From a virus: DNA of 32,237 nt. The stretch spans positions 1 through 32,237 of the IMG/VR virus record IMGVR_UViG_3300032316_000395; one strand, written 5' to 3'. Shown in pieces: positions 13,808 to 20,393 of this stretch. The translations under genes and the position numbers were made by a program. A model generated the notes under the pieces. The model was not told the origin of the DNA and did not search any database. It saw only the letters and a program-made list of their open reading frames with translations. Position 1 is the stretch's first letter; each line of letters starts with the position of its first letter.

Positions 13808-14332
13808 ATGACACCCAGAGAGAAGATAAATGTAGCCATCAGCGACATTGCGCAGGAGCACGGCTACACCGTCGAGGACATCCTCGGCAAGTCGCGGCTG
13901 AAGCATCTGGTGGCCGTGCGCCGCCTGTGCATCATGATGCTGCGCGAGCGCAACTACTCGACCACAGAGATCGGCAGGCTGATGGGTCGCTGCCACAGCA
14001 CCATCGTCCACGCGATAAATAAGCCTGTTGACATGTGCAACGACATGGTTGTAAGGCTACCAGACCAACAACGAAGGGAAACTAAAATGATTGACTGGAC
14101 TAAAGACGAACGCACCGTGGCACTGCTTCCGCAGGTCATCAGGCACGTGGTCGAGTGTGACGAGTTCTCGCTCGAGCACGAGGCGCAGCTTAACCTGATA
14201 CGTGACGAGTATCTGCGCGACCTGCTGAACGACTATCGCGGCGAGAGCGCCGATGACTTCGAGGATTGGCACAACCAGCCGACGATCGAAGATTTCATCG
14301 AGGCGCTGCTCGACGCGGAACCCACACCGTGA
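13808..14332 (+). CDS. DnaA domain IV-like protein, read-through fusion to a second small protein
   Basis: 174 residues from MTPREKINVAISDIAQEHGY. Residues 30-72 (LKHLVAVRRLCIMMLRERNY, then STTEIGRLMGRCHSTIVHAI) match the DnaA C-terminal DNA-binding domain, whose signature is a helix, then EIG..MGR.HSTI.HA. The ATPase domain is absent. After residue 72 the frame runs straight through a leader-like DNA stretch (CCAACAACGAAGGGAAACTA at 14065-14084) into an 81-residue acidic helical protein beginning MIDWTKDERTVALL at 14087. That internal ATG has its own ribosome site, so the second part is probably also, or mainly, made separately. The join may come from a lost stop or frameshift. The start at 13808 has only a weak GAAAGA. 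Confidence 0.65.
   Translation: MTPREKINVAISDIAQEHGYTVEDILGKSRLKHLVAVRRLCIMMLRERNYSTTEIGRLMGRCHSTIVHAINKPVDMCNDMVVRLPDQQRRETKMIDWTKDERTVALLPQVIRHVVECDEFSLEHEAQLNLIRDEYLRDLLNDYRGESADDFEDWHNQPTIEDFIEALLDAEPTP
14087..14332 (+). CDS. Internal-start product: 81-aa acidic helical protein
   Basis: In-frame ATG at 14087, preceded by GAAGGGAAACTAAA, inside the longer frame from 13808. The leader CCAACAACGAAGGGA upstream is the same one that precedes five other plus-strand genes, all of which start just after it. Product: MIDWTKDERTVALLPQVIRH and following acidic helices ending FIEALLDAEPTP. I think this is the real protein unit and that the upstream DnaA-like domain reads into it. Function unknown. 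Its TGA overlaps the next gene's GTG. Confidence 0.55.
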   Translation: MIDWTKDERTVALLPQVIRHVVECDEFSLEHEAQLNLIRDEYLRDLLNDYRGESADDFEDWHNQPTIEDFIEALLDAEPTP

Positions 14333-14538
14333 CGTCGGACACGTGGATGGAGCCGAGGACGGACTACGACATCAGGGTGTCGGCCACCAACGGCTCCAAG
14401 GATCTGTGCGCCGCGATACTGGCCACAGGCAAGACGCACGGCCCCATGACAGAGGCCCAACAGATCGCCGCCATCAAGTACGCGCACCACGTCGAGTACA
14501 ACGGCGGCATCTTGATACACTTGAAGAGAGAGGAATAG
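14329..14538 (+). CDS. 69-aa early protein, unknown
   Basis: GTG start at 14329 overlapping the preceding TGA (GTGA): VTSDTWMEPRTDYDIRVSAT. An in-frame ATG at 14266 lies inside the preceding gene and is less likely. The body has the strand YDIRVSATNGSKDLCAAILA and a C-terminal helix-strand ending GGILIHLKREE. No family recognised. Confidence 0.55.
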   Translation: MTSDTWMEPRTDYDIRVSATNGSKDLCAAILATGKTHGPMTEAQQIAAIKYAHHVEYNGGILIHLKREE

Positions 14539-14540
14539 AC

Positions 14541-14789
14541 ATGACCAAGAAGATAACAGCCGCAGTGGAGGCCGAGAAGGCCGCCGTCATTGACATGCTG
14601 GTAGGCATGCAGGTCAGCATCGACATCGCCCTGCGCGGTGTCGCCGCAGACAACGAGACCCTGCGCTTTGCCAGCGGTTTCTTGGCCGGCATCATTGAGA
14701 GCATACAGGACAACCTACATCGCGGAGAGGCTCCGCAGCCGAAGTCATCAATTATTTTACCGCAGGGGATTGCGCCCGCAATCAACTAG
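14541..14789 (+). CDS. 82-aa helical early protein
   Basis: MTKKITAAVEAEKAAVIDML start at 14541 with AGAGAGGAA upstream, 2 nt after the previous stop. It consists of two amphipathic Ala-rich helices and a C-terminal tail. The last 13 codons (IILPQGIAPAIN) are encoded by the front part of promoter-leader copy 3, so its C-terminus is probably unconstrained. Function unknown. Confidence 0.6.
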   Translation: MTKKITAAVEAEKAAVIDMLVGMQVSIDIALRGVAADNETLRFASGFLAGIIESIQDNLHRGEAPQPKSSIILPQGIAPAIN

Positions 14790-14827
14790 TGTATTGCGGA
14801 CAGGCCAACAACGAAAGGGACAGGCAC
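14750..14827 (+). promoter_or_regulatory. Promoter-leader cassette copy 3
   Basis: AATTATTT (14750-14757), CAGGGG, and -35-like TTGCGC (14770-14775) within GATTGCG-CC-CGCAATC, a perfect 7-bp inverted repeat at 14768-14783. A -10-like TATTGC follows at 14792 and the leader CCAACAACGAAAGGGA at 14805-14820. A further ATTGCG at 14793-14798 can pair with the same CGCAAT, so two alternative hairpins are possible. More diverged than copies 1 and 2, but with the same order of parts. Confidence 0.6.
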
Positions 14828-14995
14828 ATGACTACAGAAGAAATTATTGCCGCAGCGAATACCATCGTGGCGGAAGTTCTCGCAGACGCGGCTGACATAG
14901 TCGCCGAGAGCGAGGTATTTATCAGCATTGACGAGGCCATTGGTCGCGCGGTGATAAATCTCACCTTCGAGCAAGCGAACAACACCAAGCACTGA
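14828..14995 (+). CDS. 55-aa acidic early protein
   Basis: MTTEEIIAAANTIVAEVLAD start at 14828 with AAAGGGA upstream. Entirely helical and acidic (AADIVAESEVFISIDEAIGR), with no Cys or metal sites. It is the first gene behind promoter-leader copy 3. Acidic small helical proteins are common among phage inhibitors of host factors, but nothing here identifies a target. Confidence 0.6.
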   Translation: MTTEEIIAAANTIVAEVLADAADIVAESEVFISIDEAIGRAVINLTFEQANNTKH

Positions 14996-15008
14996 GGGGA
15001 TACACACC

Positions 15009-15095
15009 ATGCTACACACAATTATAACCGTCGCATTTTCTGCGGCATTCTTACTCGCTATTGGCAGCATCTATTACACAGTGAAGGGAAACTAA
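15009..15095 (+). CDS. 28-aa single-pass membrane peptide
   Basis: ATG at 15009, TAA at 15093-15095; GAGGGGA lies upstream. Product MLHTIITVAFSAAFLLAIGS plus IYYTVKGN: one hydrophobic helix of about 20 residues with a basic C-terminal end. The last codons (GTGAAGGGAAAC) also supply the ribosome site for the next gene, an economical overlap that supports translation of both. Resembles the peptide at 13632 in size and type but not in sequence. Confidence 0.5.
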   Translation: MLHTIITVAFSAAFLLAIGSIYYTVKGN

Positions 15096-15096
15096 C

Positions 15097-15303
15097 ATGA
15101 CCGAGGCAGTTGACACCATCCTCACCGACGCGCGCAAGGCCATCATCAAGCGCGAACGTCTGGCCGCCCAGCTTAGGCAGGCCGACCTTGAGATCAGCCA
15201 CCTGACGCAGCGCTACCGCGTCGAGGCCAAGGTCTGGATAACCTCGCCAATCATGCTGCGGCAAGCCGTCGAGGCGCGCATCGGCAGGAAGCTGGCCGCG
15301 TAA
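15097..15303 (+). CDS. 68-aa helical basic protein
   Basis: MTEAVDTILTDARKAIIKRE start with GAAGGGAAAC upstream. Residues 1-45 form a charged coiled-coil-like helix (RERLAAQLRQADLEISHLTQ). The tail SPIMLRQAVEARIGRKLAA is basic. Function unknown. Confidence 0.6.
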   Translation: MTEAVDTILTDARKAIIKRERLAAQLRQADLEISHLTQRYRVEAKVWITSPIMLRQAVEARIGRKLAA

Positions 15304-15314
15304 TAATACTTGAT

Positions 15315-15342
15315 GCCGTCCGGTCTATGCGATACGGACGGC
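15315..15342 (+). promoter_or_regulatory. Inverted repeat before the Cro-like gene (possible operator)
   Basis: GCCGTCCG (15315-15322) and CGGACGGC (15335-15342) are exact complements 12 nt apart. They lie between TAATAATACTTGATG and the CCAACAACGAAGGA leader (15346-15359) of the repressor-like gene at 15366. No T-run follows. A -35-like TTGATG at 15310 lies at its left edge, so binding here would block a promoter. It may be the operator of the adjacent repressor. Confidence 0.5.
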
Positions 15343-15365
15343 ACCCCAACAACGAAGGACACACA

Positions 15366-15572
15366 ATGACAGGCATCAAAAAAGCCATCGAGATGGCCGG
15401 CGGCGCAAACCAGCTCGCCCTCAAGCTCGGCGTCACGCATCAGGCGGTGTACGTCTGGCTGCGGAAGGGTTGGGTGCCGTCCCAGCGCGCCTTGCAGATA
15501 GAGCACCTGTTCGACATCCCACGCGCCGAGTTGTTCAAGCCAGAGCTTGCCGCTCTGTTTGCATCCAACTGA
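15366..15572 (+). CDS. Cro/YdaS-like HTH repressor
   Basis: 68 residues. ATG at 15366, with GAAGGA upstream. Residues 3-50 (GIKKAIEMAGGANQLALKLG and VTHQAVYVWLRKGWVPSQRA) form a lambda Cro/YdaS-type helix-turn-helix, with the recognition helix around VTHQAVYVWL. The tail PRAELFKPELAALFASN fits this family, which counts IEHLF-DIP-R-LRP endings among its common features. It probably binds an operator as a dimer and switches early transcription; the inverted repeat 24 nt upstream is a candidate site. It directly precedes the primase-helicase. Confidence 0.8.
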   Translation: MTGIKKAIEMAGGANQLALKLGVTHQAVYVWLRKGWVPSQRALQIEHLFDIPRAELFKPELAALFASN

Positions 15573-15598
15573 ACGCCGTGGACGAGAAGGGACCGCCC

Positions 15599-17659
15599 GT
15601 GGACAATGTGCAGCCGATCGCGCCACAGAACTTGACTGTGGAAGCGCCCGCCGAACTGCGGGAGCTTCAGGGCTGGTTGATCTGGCGTCTTGAGCCAGAC
15701 CCAATCAACCCCAACGGCAAGCCGCTGAAGGTGCCATACTACGCCGACGGGGGCAAGCGCCACGGCAAGCAGGGCGGCATCGAGGATCGCGGTCGGATGA
15801 CCACCTTCGCCGCCGCCCGTGACGCCGCCGCGCGTCGAGGCTTCACCGGCGTCGGTCTGGCCATGATGCCAGAGTTCGGCGTCACGGCGCTTGACTTTGA
15901 CAACTGCGTTGACGCGCAGGGCAGCCTGCCGCCCGTCGTCAGGGACATCGCCAGCCAGACCTACGCCGAGTATTCGCCCAGCGGTAAGGGCATCCGCGCC
16001 TTCGTGCGTGGCTCCTACGGCAACCACAAGTCGCCGACGGCCGGCAATGACTACGGCTTCGAGGTCTTCACGTCCACAGGGTTCGTGACCTTCACCGGCA
16101 ACGCCATGCCCTACACCGACATCCTCGGCCTCGAGGACACCGTGGCGGATCTCGACCACATCGTCGCGCCACTGTGCGCCGGCCGGTTCACTGCGACATC
16201 GCAGCGCGAGGCAGATCCCGACGACTTCATGATTGGACGCGAGCCGAAGATAGGCCTGTCGGCAACGCAGATGAAGGAGCTGCTGTCTGTGCTCGACGCG
16301 GACATGTATCGCGACGACTGGATTAAGGTTGGCATGGCCCTGCACCACGAGTGCGAGGGTGACGACACCGGCTTTGATATCTGGAACGAGTGGTCGGAGG
16401 GCGGGTCGAAGTACCCCAGCGAGGAGGCGCTGCGGACGCAGTGGGACAGCTTCGAACGCCGCAAGGGCGTCGGGCAACGTCAGGTGACGATGGCGTCCGT
16501 CATGCGCATGGCCAAGGAGGCTGGCGCGTCCGTGCCGCGCCCCGTGGTGGCGGCATCCGTTGACGACTTGCGCACAGCAATGAGCGCGGTTGCCGCCACA
16601 CCTGCCTTGGGCATGTTCACGCCCGAAGAGTACACCGGACGCTTCCCCATCACGTCACTGGCCGTCAGCATCATGCTGGAGCCGGGCGGCTGGCTGATTA
16701 AGAACGTGCTGCCCGACGCCGGTCTGATTGTGTTGTTCGGCGCGTCTGGCTCGGGCAAGACGTTTGTCGCGATCGACCTAGCCTACGCCATAGCGATGGG
16801 CATCCAGTGGCGCGGCAACCGGACCAAGAAGGGCCGCGTGCTGATCATCGCCGCCGAGGGCGGCAAGGGCATGAGCAAGCGCCTGAAGGCGTATTTGAAG
16901 CACCACAAGATTGACCCGAAGGACGTTGACATCGGTCTGCTGACCGTGCCGCCGAACTTCCTGCTGTCCGCAGACGTGACCGAACTGGCTGCGGCCGTGT
17001 CTGCCTCCGGCGGCGCGGACGTCATTATCGTTGACACGATGGCGCAGGTCACACCCGGCGCGAACGAGAACAGCTCCGAGGACGTCGGTCTGGCGCTGGC
17101 CAACGCACGCGCGCTGGAGACCGCCACAGGCGCGACAATCATAATGGTTGACCACAGCGGCAAGGACGCCTCGAAGGGCGTGCGCGGCTGGTCGGGCAAG
17201 CGCGCGGCGGCCGACGCCGAGCTTGAGGTCTTGAAGTATGAGAACGGCACGCGCGAGCTGCGCATCACCAAGATGAAGGACGGCGACGACGGGCTGAAGT
17301 GGGGCTTTCGTCTGGAGATGGTTGTCGTCGGCACCGACGCCGACGGCGACCCAATCACGAGCTGCGTTGCGGTAGAGGCCGACCTGCCTGTGCCTATGGT
17401 TCAGGAGATAGGCCCCAAGGCCCAGCGCTTTGGTCCGAAGGAGCGTCACGTGCTTGAGATTATCGAGAGCGAGTACGAGGGCGTCGAGCGGGTGCCGCTG
17501 ACCGAATTGTTCGACAAGTGCTTGGCCGCCATGACCAAGCCAGAGGCACCGAAGCGCGACCTGCGCCGCCGCGATCTGGAGCGTGCAATCCAGTCGCTGG
17601 CCAAGCGCAAAGATCCGCCGATAGAAATAAAGAACGGACATGTAATTTTTTGCATTTAG
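15599..17659 (+). CDS. Primase-polymerase / replicative helicase fusion
   Basis: 686 residues from a GTG at 15599 (AAGGGA 6 nt upstream; a reading from 15470 would lie inside the repressor gene). Residues 20-190 are an archaeo-eukaryotic primase/PrimPol domain with the catalytic LDFDN (98-102), SPSGKG (126-131) and FEVFTSTGFVTFTG. About 225-300 resembles the PriCT-2 helical domain. Residues 365-600 are a RecA/RepA-like helicase with Walker A GASGSGKT (381-388), Walker B DVIIVDT (474-480) and VDHSGKD (517-523). The last 60 residues are a basic winged-helix-like segment that recurs in the 90-aa protein at 10247. It would prime and unwind at the fork with the family A polymerase encoded downstream. 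The last codon overlaps promoter-leader copy 4. Confidence 0.87.
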   Translation: MDNVQPIAPQNLTVEAPAELRELQGWLIWRLEPDPINPNGKPLKVPYYADGGKRHGKQGGIEDRGRMTTFAAARDAAARRGFTGVGLAMMPEFGVTALDFDNCVDAQGSLPPVVRDIASQTYAEYSPSGKGIRAFVRGSYGNHKSPTAGNDYGFEVFTSTGFVTFTGNAMPYTDILGLEDTVADLDHIVAPLCAGRFTATSQREADPDDFMIGREPKIGLSATQMKELLSVLDADMYRDDWIKVGMALHHECEGDDTGFDIWNEWSEGGSKYPSEEALRTQWDSFERRKGVGQRQVTMASVMRMAKEAGASVPRPVVAASVDDLRTAMSAVAATPALGMFTPEEYTGRFPITSLAVSIMLEPGGWLIKNVLPDAGLIVLFGASGSGKTFVAIDLAYAIAMGIQWRGNRTKKGRVLIIAAEGGKGMSKRLKAYLKHHKIDPKDVDIGLLTVPPNFLLSADVTELAAAVSASGGADVIIVDTMAQVTPGANENSSEDVGLALANARALETATGATIIMVDHSGKDASKGVRGWSGKRAAADAELEVLKYENGTRELRITKMKDGDDGLKWGFRLEMVVVGTDADGDPITSCVAVEADLPVPMVQEIGPKAQRFGPKERHVLEIIESEYEGVERVPLTELFDKCLAAMTKPEAPKRDLRRRDLERAIQSLAKRKDPPIEIKNGHVIFCI

Positions 17660-17723
17660 GGGATTGACCCCTGCAACTAGGCAGTTTAGAGACCGTGTCA
17701 CCAACAACACGAAGGGACAATTT
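17644..17723 (+). promoter_or_regulatory. Promoter-leader cassette copy 4
   Basis: AATTTTTT (17644-17651), TAGGGG, -35-like TTGACC (17664-17669) inside GGGG-ATTGA-CCCC (17659-17671), then -10-like TTTAGAGA. The leader CCAACAACACGAAGGGA (17701-17717) contains a 1-nt longer variant of the shared motif. ATG follows at 17724. Best match of the four to a sigma-70 -35 element. Confidence 0.65.
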
Positions 17724-17894
17724 ATGATAATTGCAGCAGAATACACACGTGCCACCAAGCGCATCTCACCGATGCTTTGGATCACTAAGATTGAGGACGG
17801 TCGGCGTACTTACGTCGGCGGCTTCTCCGTCGCAGGCAAGGTTGAGGCCCGCAAGGTTGCAGCCCAACATAACGCTAAACCGTGGAACTTTTGA
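17724..17894 (+). CDS. 56-aa basic protein, unknown
   Basis: MIIAAEYTRATKRISPMLWI start at 17724 with GAAGGGA upstream. A longer in-frame start at 17664 lies within the leader and is rejected. Beta-rich and basic (TKIEDGRRTYVGGFSVAGKV, then EARKVAAQHNAKPWNF); the single strand-turn-strand plus helix looks like a small nucleic-acid-binding unit such as a DRBM or integrase N-terminal-like fold, without clear motif. First gene behind promoter-leader copy 4. Confidence 0.6.
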   Translation: MIIAAEYTRATKRISPMLWITKIEDGRRTYVGGFSVAGKVEARKVAAQHNAKPWNF

Positions 17895-17895
17895 T

Positions 17896-18189
17896 ATGGA
17901 CCGTAATACATACCGCATGTGCTCCGACAGCTACCTCATTGAAACGGCGCTGTACGCCCCTAACGCAGAGCTGGCCGTTGTGCTGGCCGAGCGTCTGGAG
18001 GAAGTGCAGCTCGAAAACGCGAAAGAGGTCGACGAGTTGCAGGAACGCGCTGACGACTTTGAACGCGACGCGAACAAGCTCGACGACGAGGTCTGCGAGT
18101 TACAACATAAAATCGACGTGCTTGAATTGATGCTTGCCACGCGTGACGATATTATCGCAGAACTGAAAAAGGAACAGAGAAATGATTAA
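17896..18189 (+). CDS. 97-aa coiled-coil protein
   Basis: MDRNTYRMCSDSYLIETALY start at 17896, one base after the previous stop; a longer reading from 17731 overlaps the preceding gene and is rejected. Residues 28-95 are a long acidic coiled coil (VLAERLEEVQLENAKEVDEL and on). The N-terminal SYLIETALYAPNAELAVVLA looks conserved-type. It overlaps the next gene by 8 nt. Possibly a replication accessory, by position only. Confidence 0.6.
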   Translation: MDRNTYRMCSDSYLIETALYAPNAELAVVLAERLEEVQLENAKEVDELQERADDFERDANKLDDEVCELQHKIDVLELMLATRDDIIAELKKEQRND

Positions 18190-18631
18190 GATTGAAGTAA
18201 CAGGAAACAGCATCCCCGAAGTGGCCGACAAGCTATTGGCCATCGGTGCCAGTCTACGTGCCAGCGCGGCGGTTGAGACACCGCGTGGCGCGACCAAAGA
18301 AGAGGCGTCGGCGGGAAACGCCCCGCAGAAGTCGAACACACCCAAGAGTGCGCCGCCTGCGGAAGTTACCGAAAGCCCGCAAACGACGACGGCACCATCT
18401 TCTACCTCTGTCCCTGCGGCATCGGTCTCTGAGGAACTGGAGGTCGTTGACTTGCCGATCGCCGCGCCTGAAGTAAACCTCCGCGACTTGGTTCTGTCGG
18501 TTGTGGAGAAGCGCGGCAAGCCTGTCATGGAAGAGATCCTGTCCCGCTTCGGCGTGCCCAAGGCGTCTATGGTCGGCCCAGAGCGTTTGCCTGAACTGAT
18601 CGCCCTGTGCAACGAGGCCTTGTCCAAGTGA
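18182..18631 (+). CDS. 149-aa protein with Pro/Ser/Thr linker and C-terminal helical domain
   Basis: AAAAAGGAA lies before the ATG at 18182. Residues 1-28 form a small helical start ([20 protein letters not shown]). About 30-95 is a disordered Ala/Pro/Ser/Thr linker. Residues 97-149 ([20 protein letters not shown], then [20 protein letters not shown]) are a compact helical module seen in proteins encoded beside DUF2800/DUF2815 genes in phages and prophages. That layout suits an accessory of ssDNA-binding or annealing proteins. I cannot name it. GTGA overlap with the next gene. Confidence 0.65.
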   Translation: MIKIEVTGNSIPEVADKLLAIGASLRASAAVETPRGATKEEASAGNAPQKSNTPKSAPPAEVTESPQTTTAPSSTSVPAASVSEELEVVDLPIAAPEVNLRDLVLSVVEKRGKPVMEEILSRFGVPKASMVGPERLPELIALCNEALSK

Positions 18632-19815
18632 GTGCGCACGCAAAGCTCAGTCCATCCGGCGCACACCGCTGGATGGCCTGCCCCGGCAGCGTGGCCTTAG
18701 AGGCACCGTTTCCCGACACTAGCAGCGAGTTCGCCGCCGAGGGGACACTGGCGCATGAGGTTGCGTCAGAGTGCCTTATCAGCGGCGCAGACCCCGCACT
18801 GTTGCTCGGCCAGCCGGCCACCGTTGACGGTTTCGACTTCACCATCGACCAGTCCATGATTGACCACGTCAAGGACTACATGGCGCTCGTCCAAGATTAC
18901 GCCAAGGGCGGCGAGCTTCTGGTCGAGAAGCGCGTCGGCATCGGGCACCTGACCGGTGAGGAAGGCGCGGGCGGCACGTCCGACGCCATCATCATCAAGG
19001 GCACCGAGATCATCGTCATCGACCTGAAGTACGGCATGGGCGTCAGGGTCGAGGCGAGCGAGAACCCGCAGCTCATGTTGTATGGCCTCGGCGCGTTGAA
19101 CGAGTATGACATCATCGGCGACTTCGACACGGTGACGATGGTCATCCACCAGCCGCGTCTGAACCACGTCAGCGAGTACAGCATTCCGGTGAGTGAATTA
19201 CTTACCTTTGGCGACGACGTTGTCCACGCAGCCGACAAGGTGCGCTGGGAAGATCCTGTCCTCGTGCCGGGCGAGAAGCAGTGCCGCTTCTGTAAGGCGA
19301 AGGCGACATGCCCCGCCTTGCGCGCGGAGATGGCCGAGGTGGTCGGCGGCGTGGCGGACCTCAGTGACTTTGCCGATTTGATACCGAATTCGGTATCATC
19401 CGAGACCAGCGACAATTACCTGCCCGTGGCCATGTCGAAGGTTGACATGATCGAGCAGTGGTGCAAGGCCGTACGTGCCGAGACGGAGCGCCGCCTGCTT
19501 GCGGGTCAGCCTGTCACCGGCTACAAACTGGTCCAAGGTCGCGCGGGCAATCGCGACTGGAAAGACGCAAAGGCCGTCGAGGAGATGATGAAGAAGACCT
19601 TCCGCATGCGTGACGACCAAGTGTACGACTTCAAGTTGATTAGTCCCACCAAGGCCGAGAAGGTATTCAAAGAAAACCCCAAGCGCTGGGCGAACCTGCA
19701 AGAGCAGATCGCACGGAGCGAGGGCAAGCCATCAGTGGCACCCGCCACCGATAGGCGTCCAGCGATGGACGTCAAACCAGTCTTGGATGACTTCCAAGGC
19801 TTAACTGCGAACTGA
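18628..19815 (+). CDS. DUF2800 family PD-(D/E)XK nuclease (Cas4/RecB-like)
   Basis: 395 residues from a GTG at 18628 that overlaps the preceding TGA. The opening [18 protein letters not shown], then [24 protein letters not shown] (D119), [10 protein letters not shown] (D132, K134) and [12 protein letters not shown] (Q148) give the H-D-DxK-Q order of RecB/Cas4-type nucleases. Cysteines C18, C219, C222 and C228 ([10 protein letters not shown]) resemble the split Fe-S site of AddB and Cas4. It probably resects DNA ends for recombination together with the DUF2815 protein next door. The family's activity in phages is little tested; nuclease role is inferred from motifs. A 20-bp palindrome lies inside the gene at 19379. 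Confidence 0.82.
   Translation: MSAHAKLSPSGAHRWMACPGSVALEAPFPDTSSEFAAEGTLAHEVASECLISGADPALLLGQPATVDGFDFTIDQSMIDHVKDYMALVQDYAKGGELLVEKRVGIGHLTGEEGAGGTSDAIIIKGTEIIVIDLKYGMGVRVEASENPQLMLYGLGALNEYDIIGDFDTVTMVIHQPRLNHVSEYSIPVSELLTFGDDVVHAADKVRWEDPVLVPGEKQCRFCKAKATCPALRAEMAEVVGGVADLSDFADLIPNSVSSETSDNYLPVAMSKVDMIEQWCKAVRAETERRLLAGQPVTGYKLVQGRAGNRDWKDAKAVEEMMKKTFRMRDDQVYDFKLISPTKAEKVFKENPKRWANLQEQIARSEGKPSVAPATDRRPAMDVKPVLDDFQGLTAN
19379..19398. repeat. 20-bp perfect palindrome within DUF2800 gene
   Basis: TGATACCGAATTCGGTATCA is its own reverse complement over all 20 bases, with no spacer. It encodes LIPNSVS in the poorly conserved stretch between the Cys cluster and the C-terminal domain, so codon choice there is free. 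It could be a dimer-binding site; chance cannot be excluded for one occurrence. Confidence 0.6.
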
Positions 19816-19826
19816 GGAAATGAAAA

Positions 19827-20393
19827 ATGCAAGTTATGCTTAAAAATATCCGTATCGCCTTCCCCGCATTGGGTACGCCGCAATCATACGGCGAGGGCGA
19901 GCCTGCCTACGGTGCCAAGCTGATCGTCGAACCCAAGGGCGAGCACGTGAAGCAGATTAGGGACGCCGTACTGGAGGCAGCCAAGGACAAGTGGAAGGAC
20001 GAGGCGCAGGACGTTATCGACGCCCTGACCGACGACCGGAAGGTCTGCTACGTTGAGGCCGAGTACCGCAACAAGAAGACACGCCAGCCGTATGCGGGTT
20101 TCGAGGGCAAGTTCTACCTGTCCGCGCGCAACGCTGGCACGCAGCCTACAGTCGTTGACCGCCTCGGCAATGAAGTCACCAACACCGCAGAGATTGAGCG
20201 TCTGATCTATTCAGGCTGCTACGTCCACGCGTCGGTTGACATCTGGCCGCAGGACAACAAGTGGGGTCAGCGCATTAACTGCACCCTGCGCGGTGTCATG
20301 TTTGCCAAGGACGGCGAGAACTTCGGCGGCGGATCGACGGCCTCGGCCAGCGAGTTCGCTGACTTCGCCATCGACGCGGAAGACCTGCTGTAA
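19827..20393 (+). CDS. DUF2815 family, ssDNA-binding-like protein
   Basis: 188 residues from MQVMLKNIRIAFPALGTPQS; GAGGAAATGAAAA lies upstream. DUF2815 proteins are OB-fold-like and are thought to act as phage single-stranded DNA-binding proteins, always near DUF2800. Features seen: LKNIRIAFPALGTP start, KLIVEPKGEH, GFEGKFYLSARNAGTQPTVV, YSGCYVHASVDIWPQDNKWG and INCTLRGVMFAKDGENFGGG, then an acidic tail SEFADFAIDAEDLL like the partner-recruiting tail of T7 gp2.5 and SSBs. Probably coats ssDNA at the fork and in recombination. One-base overlap with the next gene (TAATG). Confidence 0.82.
   Translation: MQVMLKNIRIAFPALGTPQSYGEGEPAYGAKLIVEPKGEHVKQIRDAVLEAAKDKWKDEAQDVIDALTDDRKVCYVEAEYRNKKTRQPYAGFEGKFYLSARNAGTQPTVVDRLGNEVTNTAEIERLIYSGCYVHASVDIWPQDNKWGQRINCTLRGVMFAKDGENFGGGSTASASEFADFAIDAEDLL

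Noticed and set aside
15440-17785. Long minus-strand frames opposite the primase-helicase
   Set aside because: Low-complexity antisense translations with no ribosome site; the plus-strand gene has all catalytic motifs.
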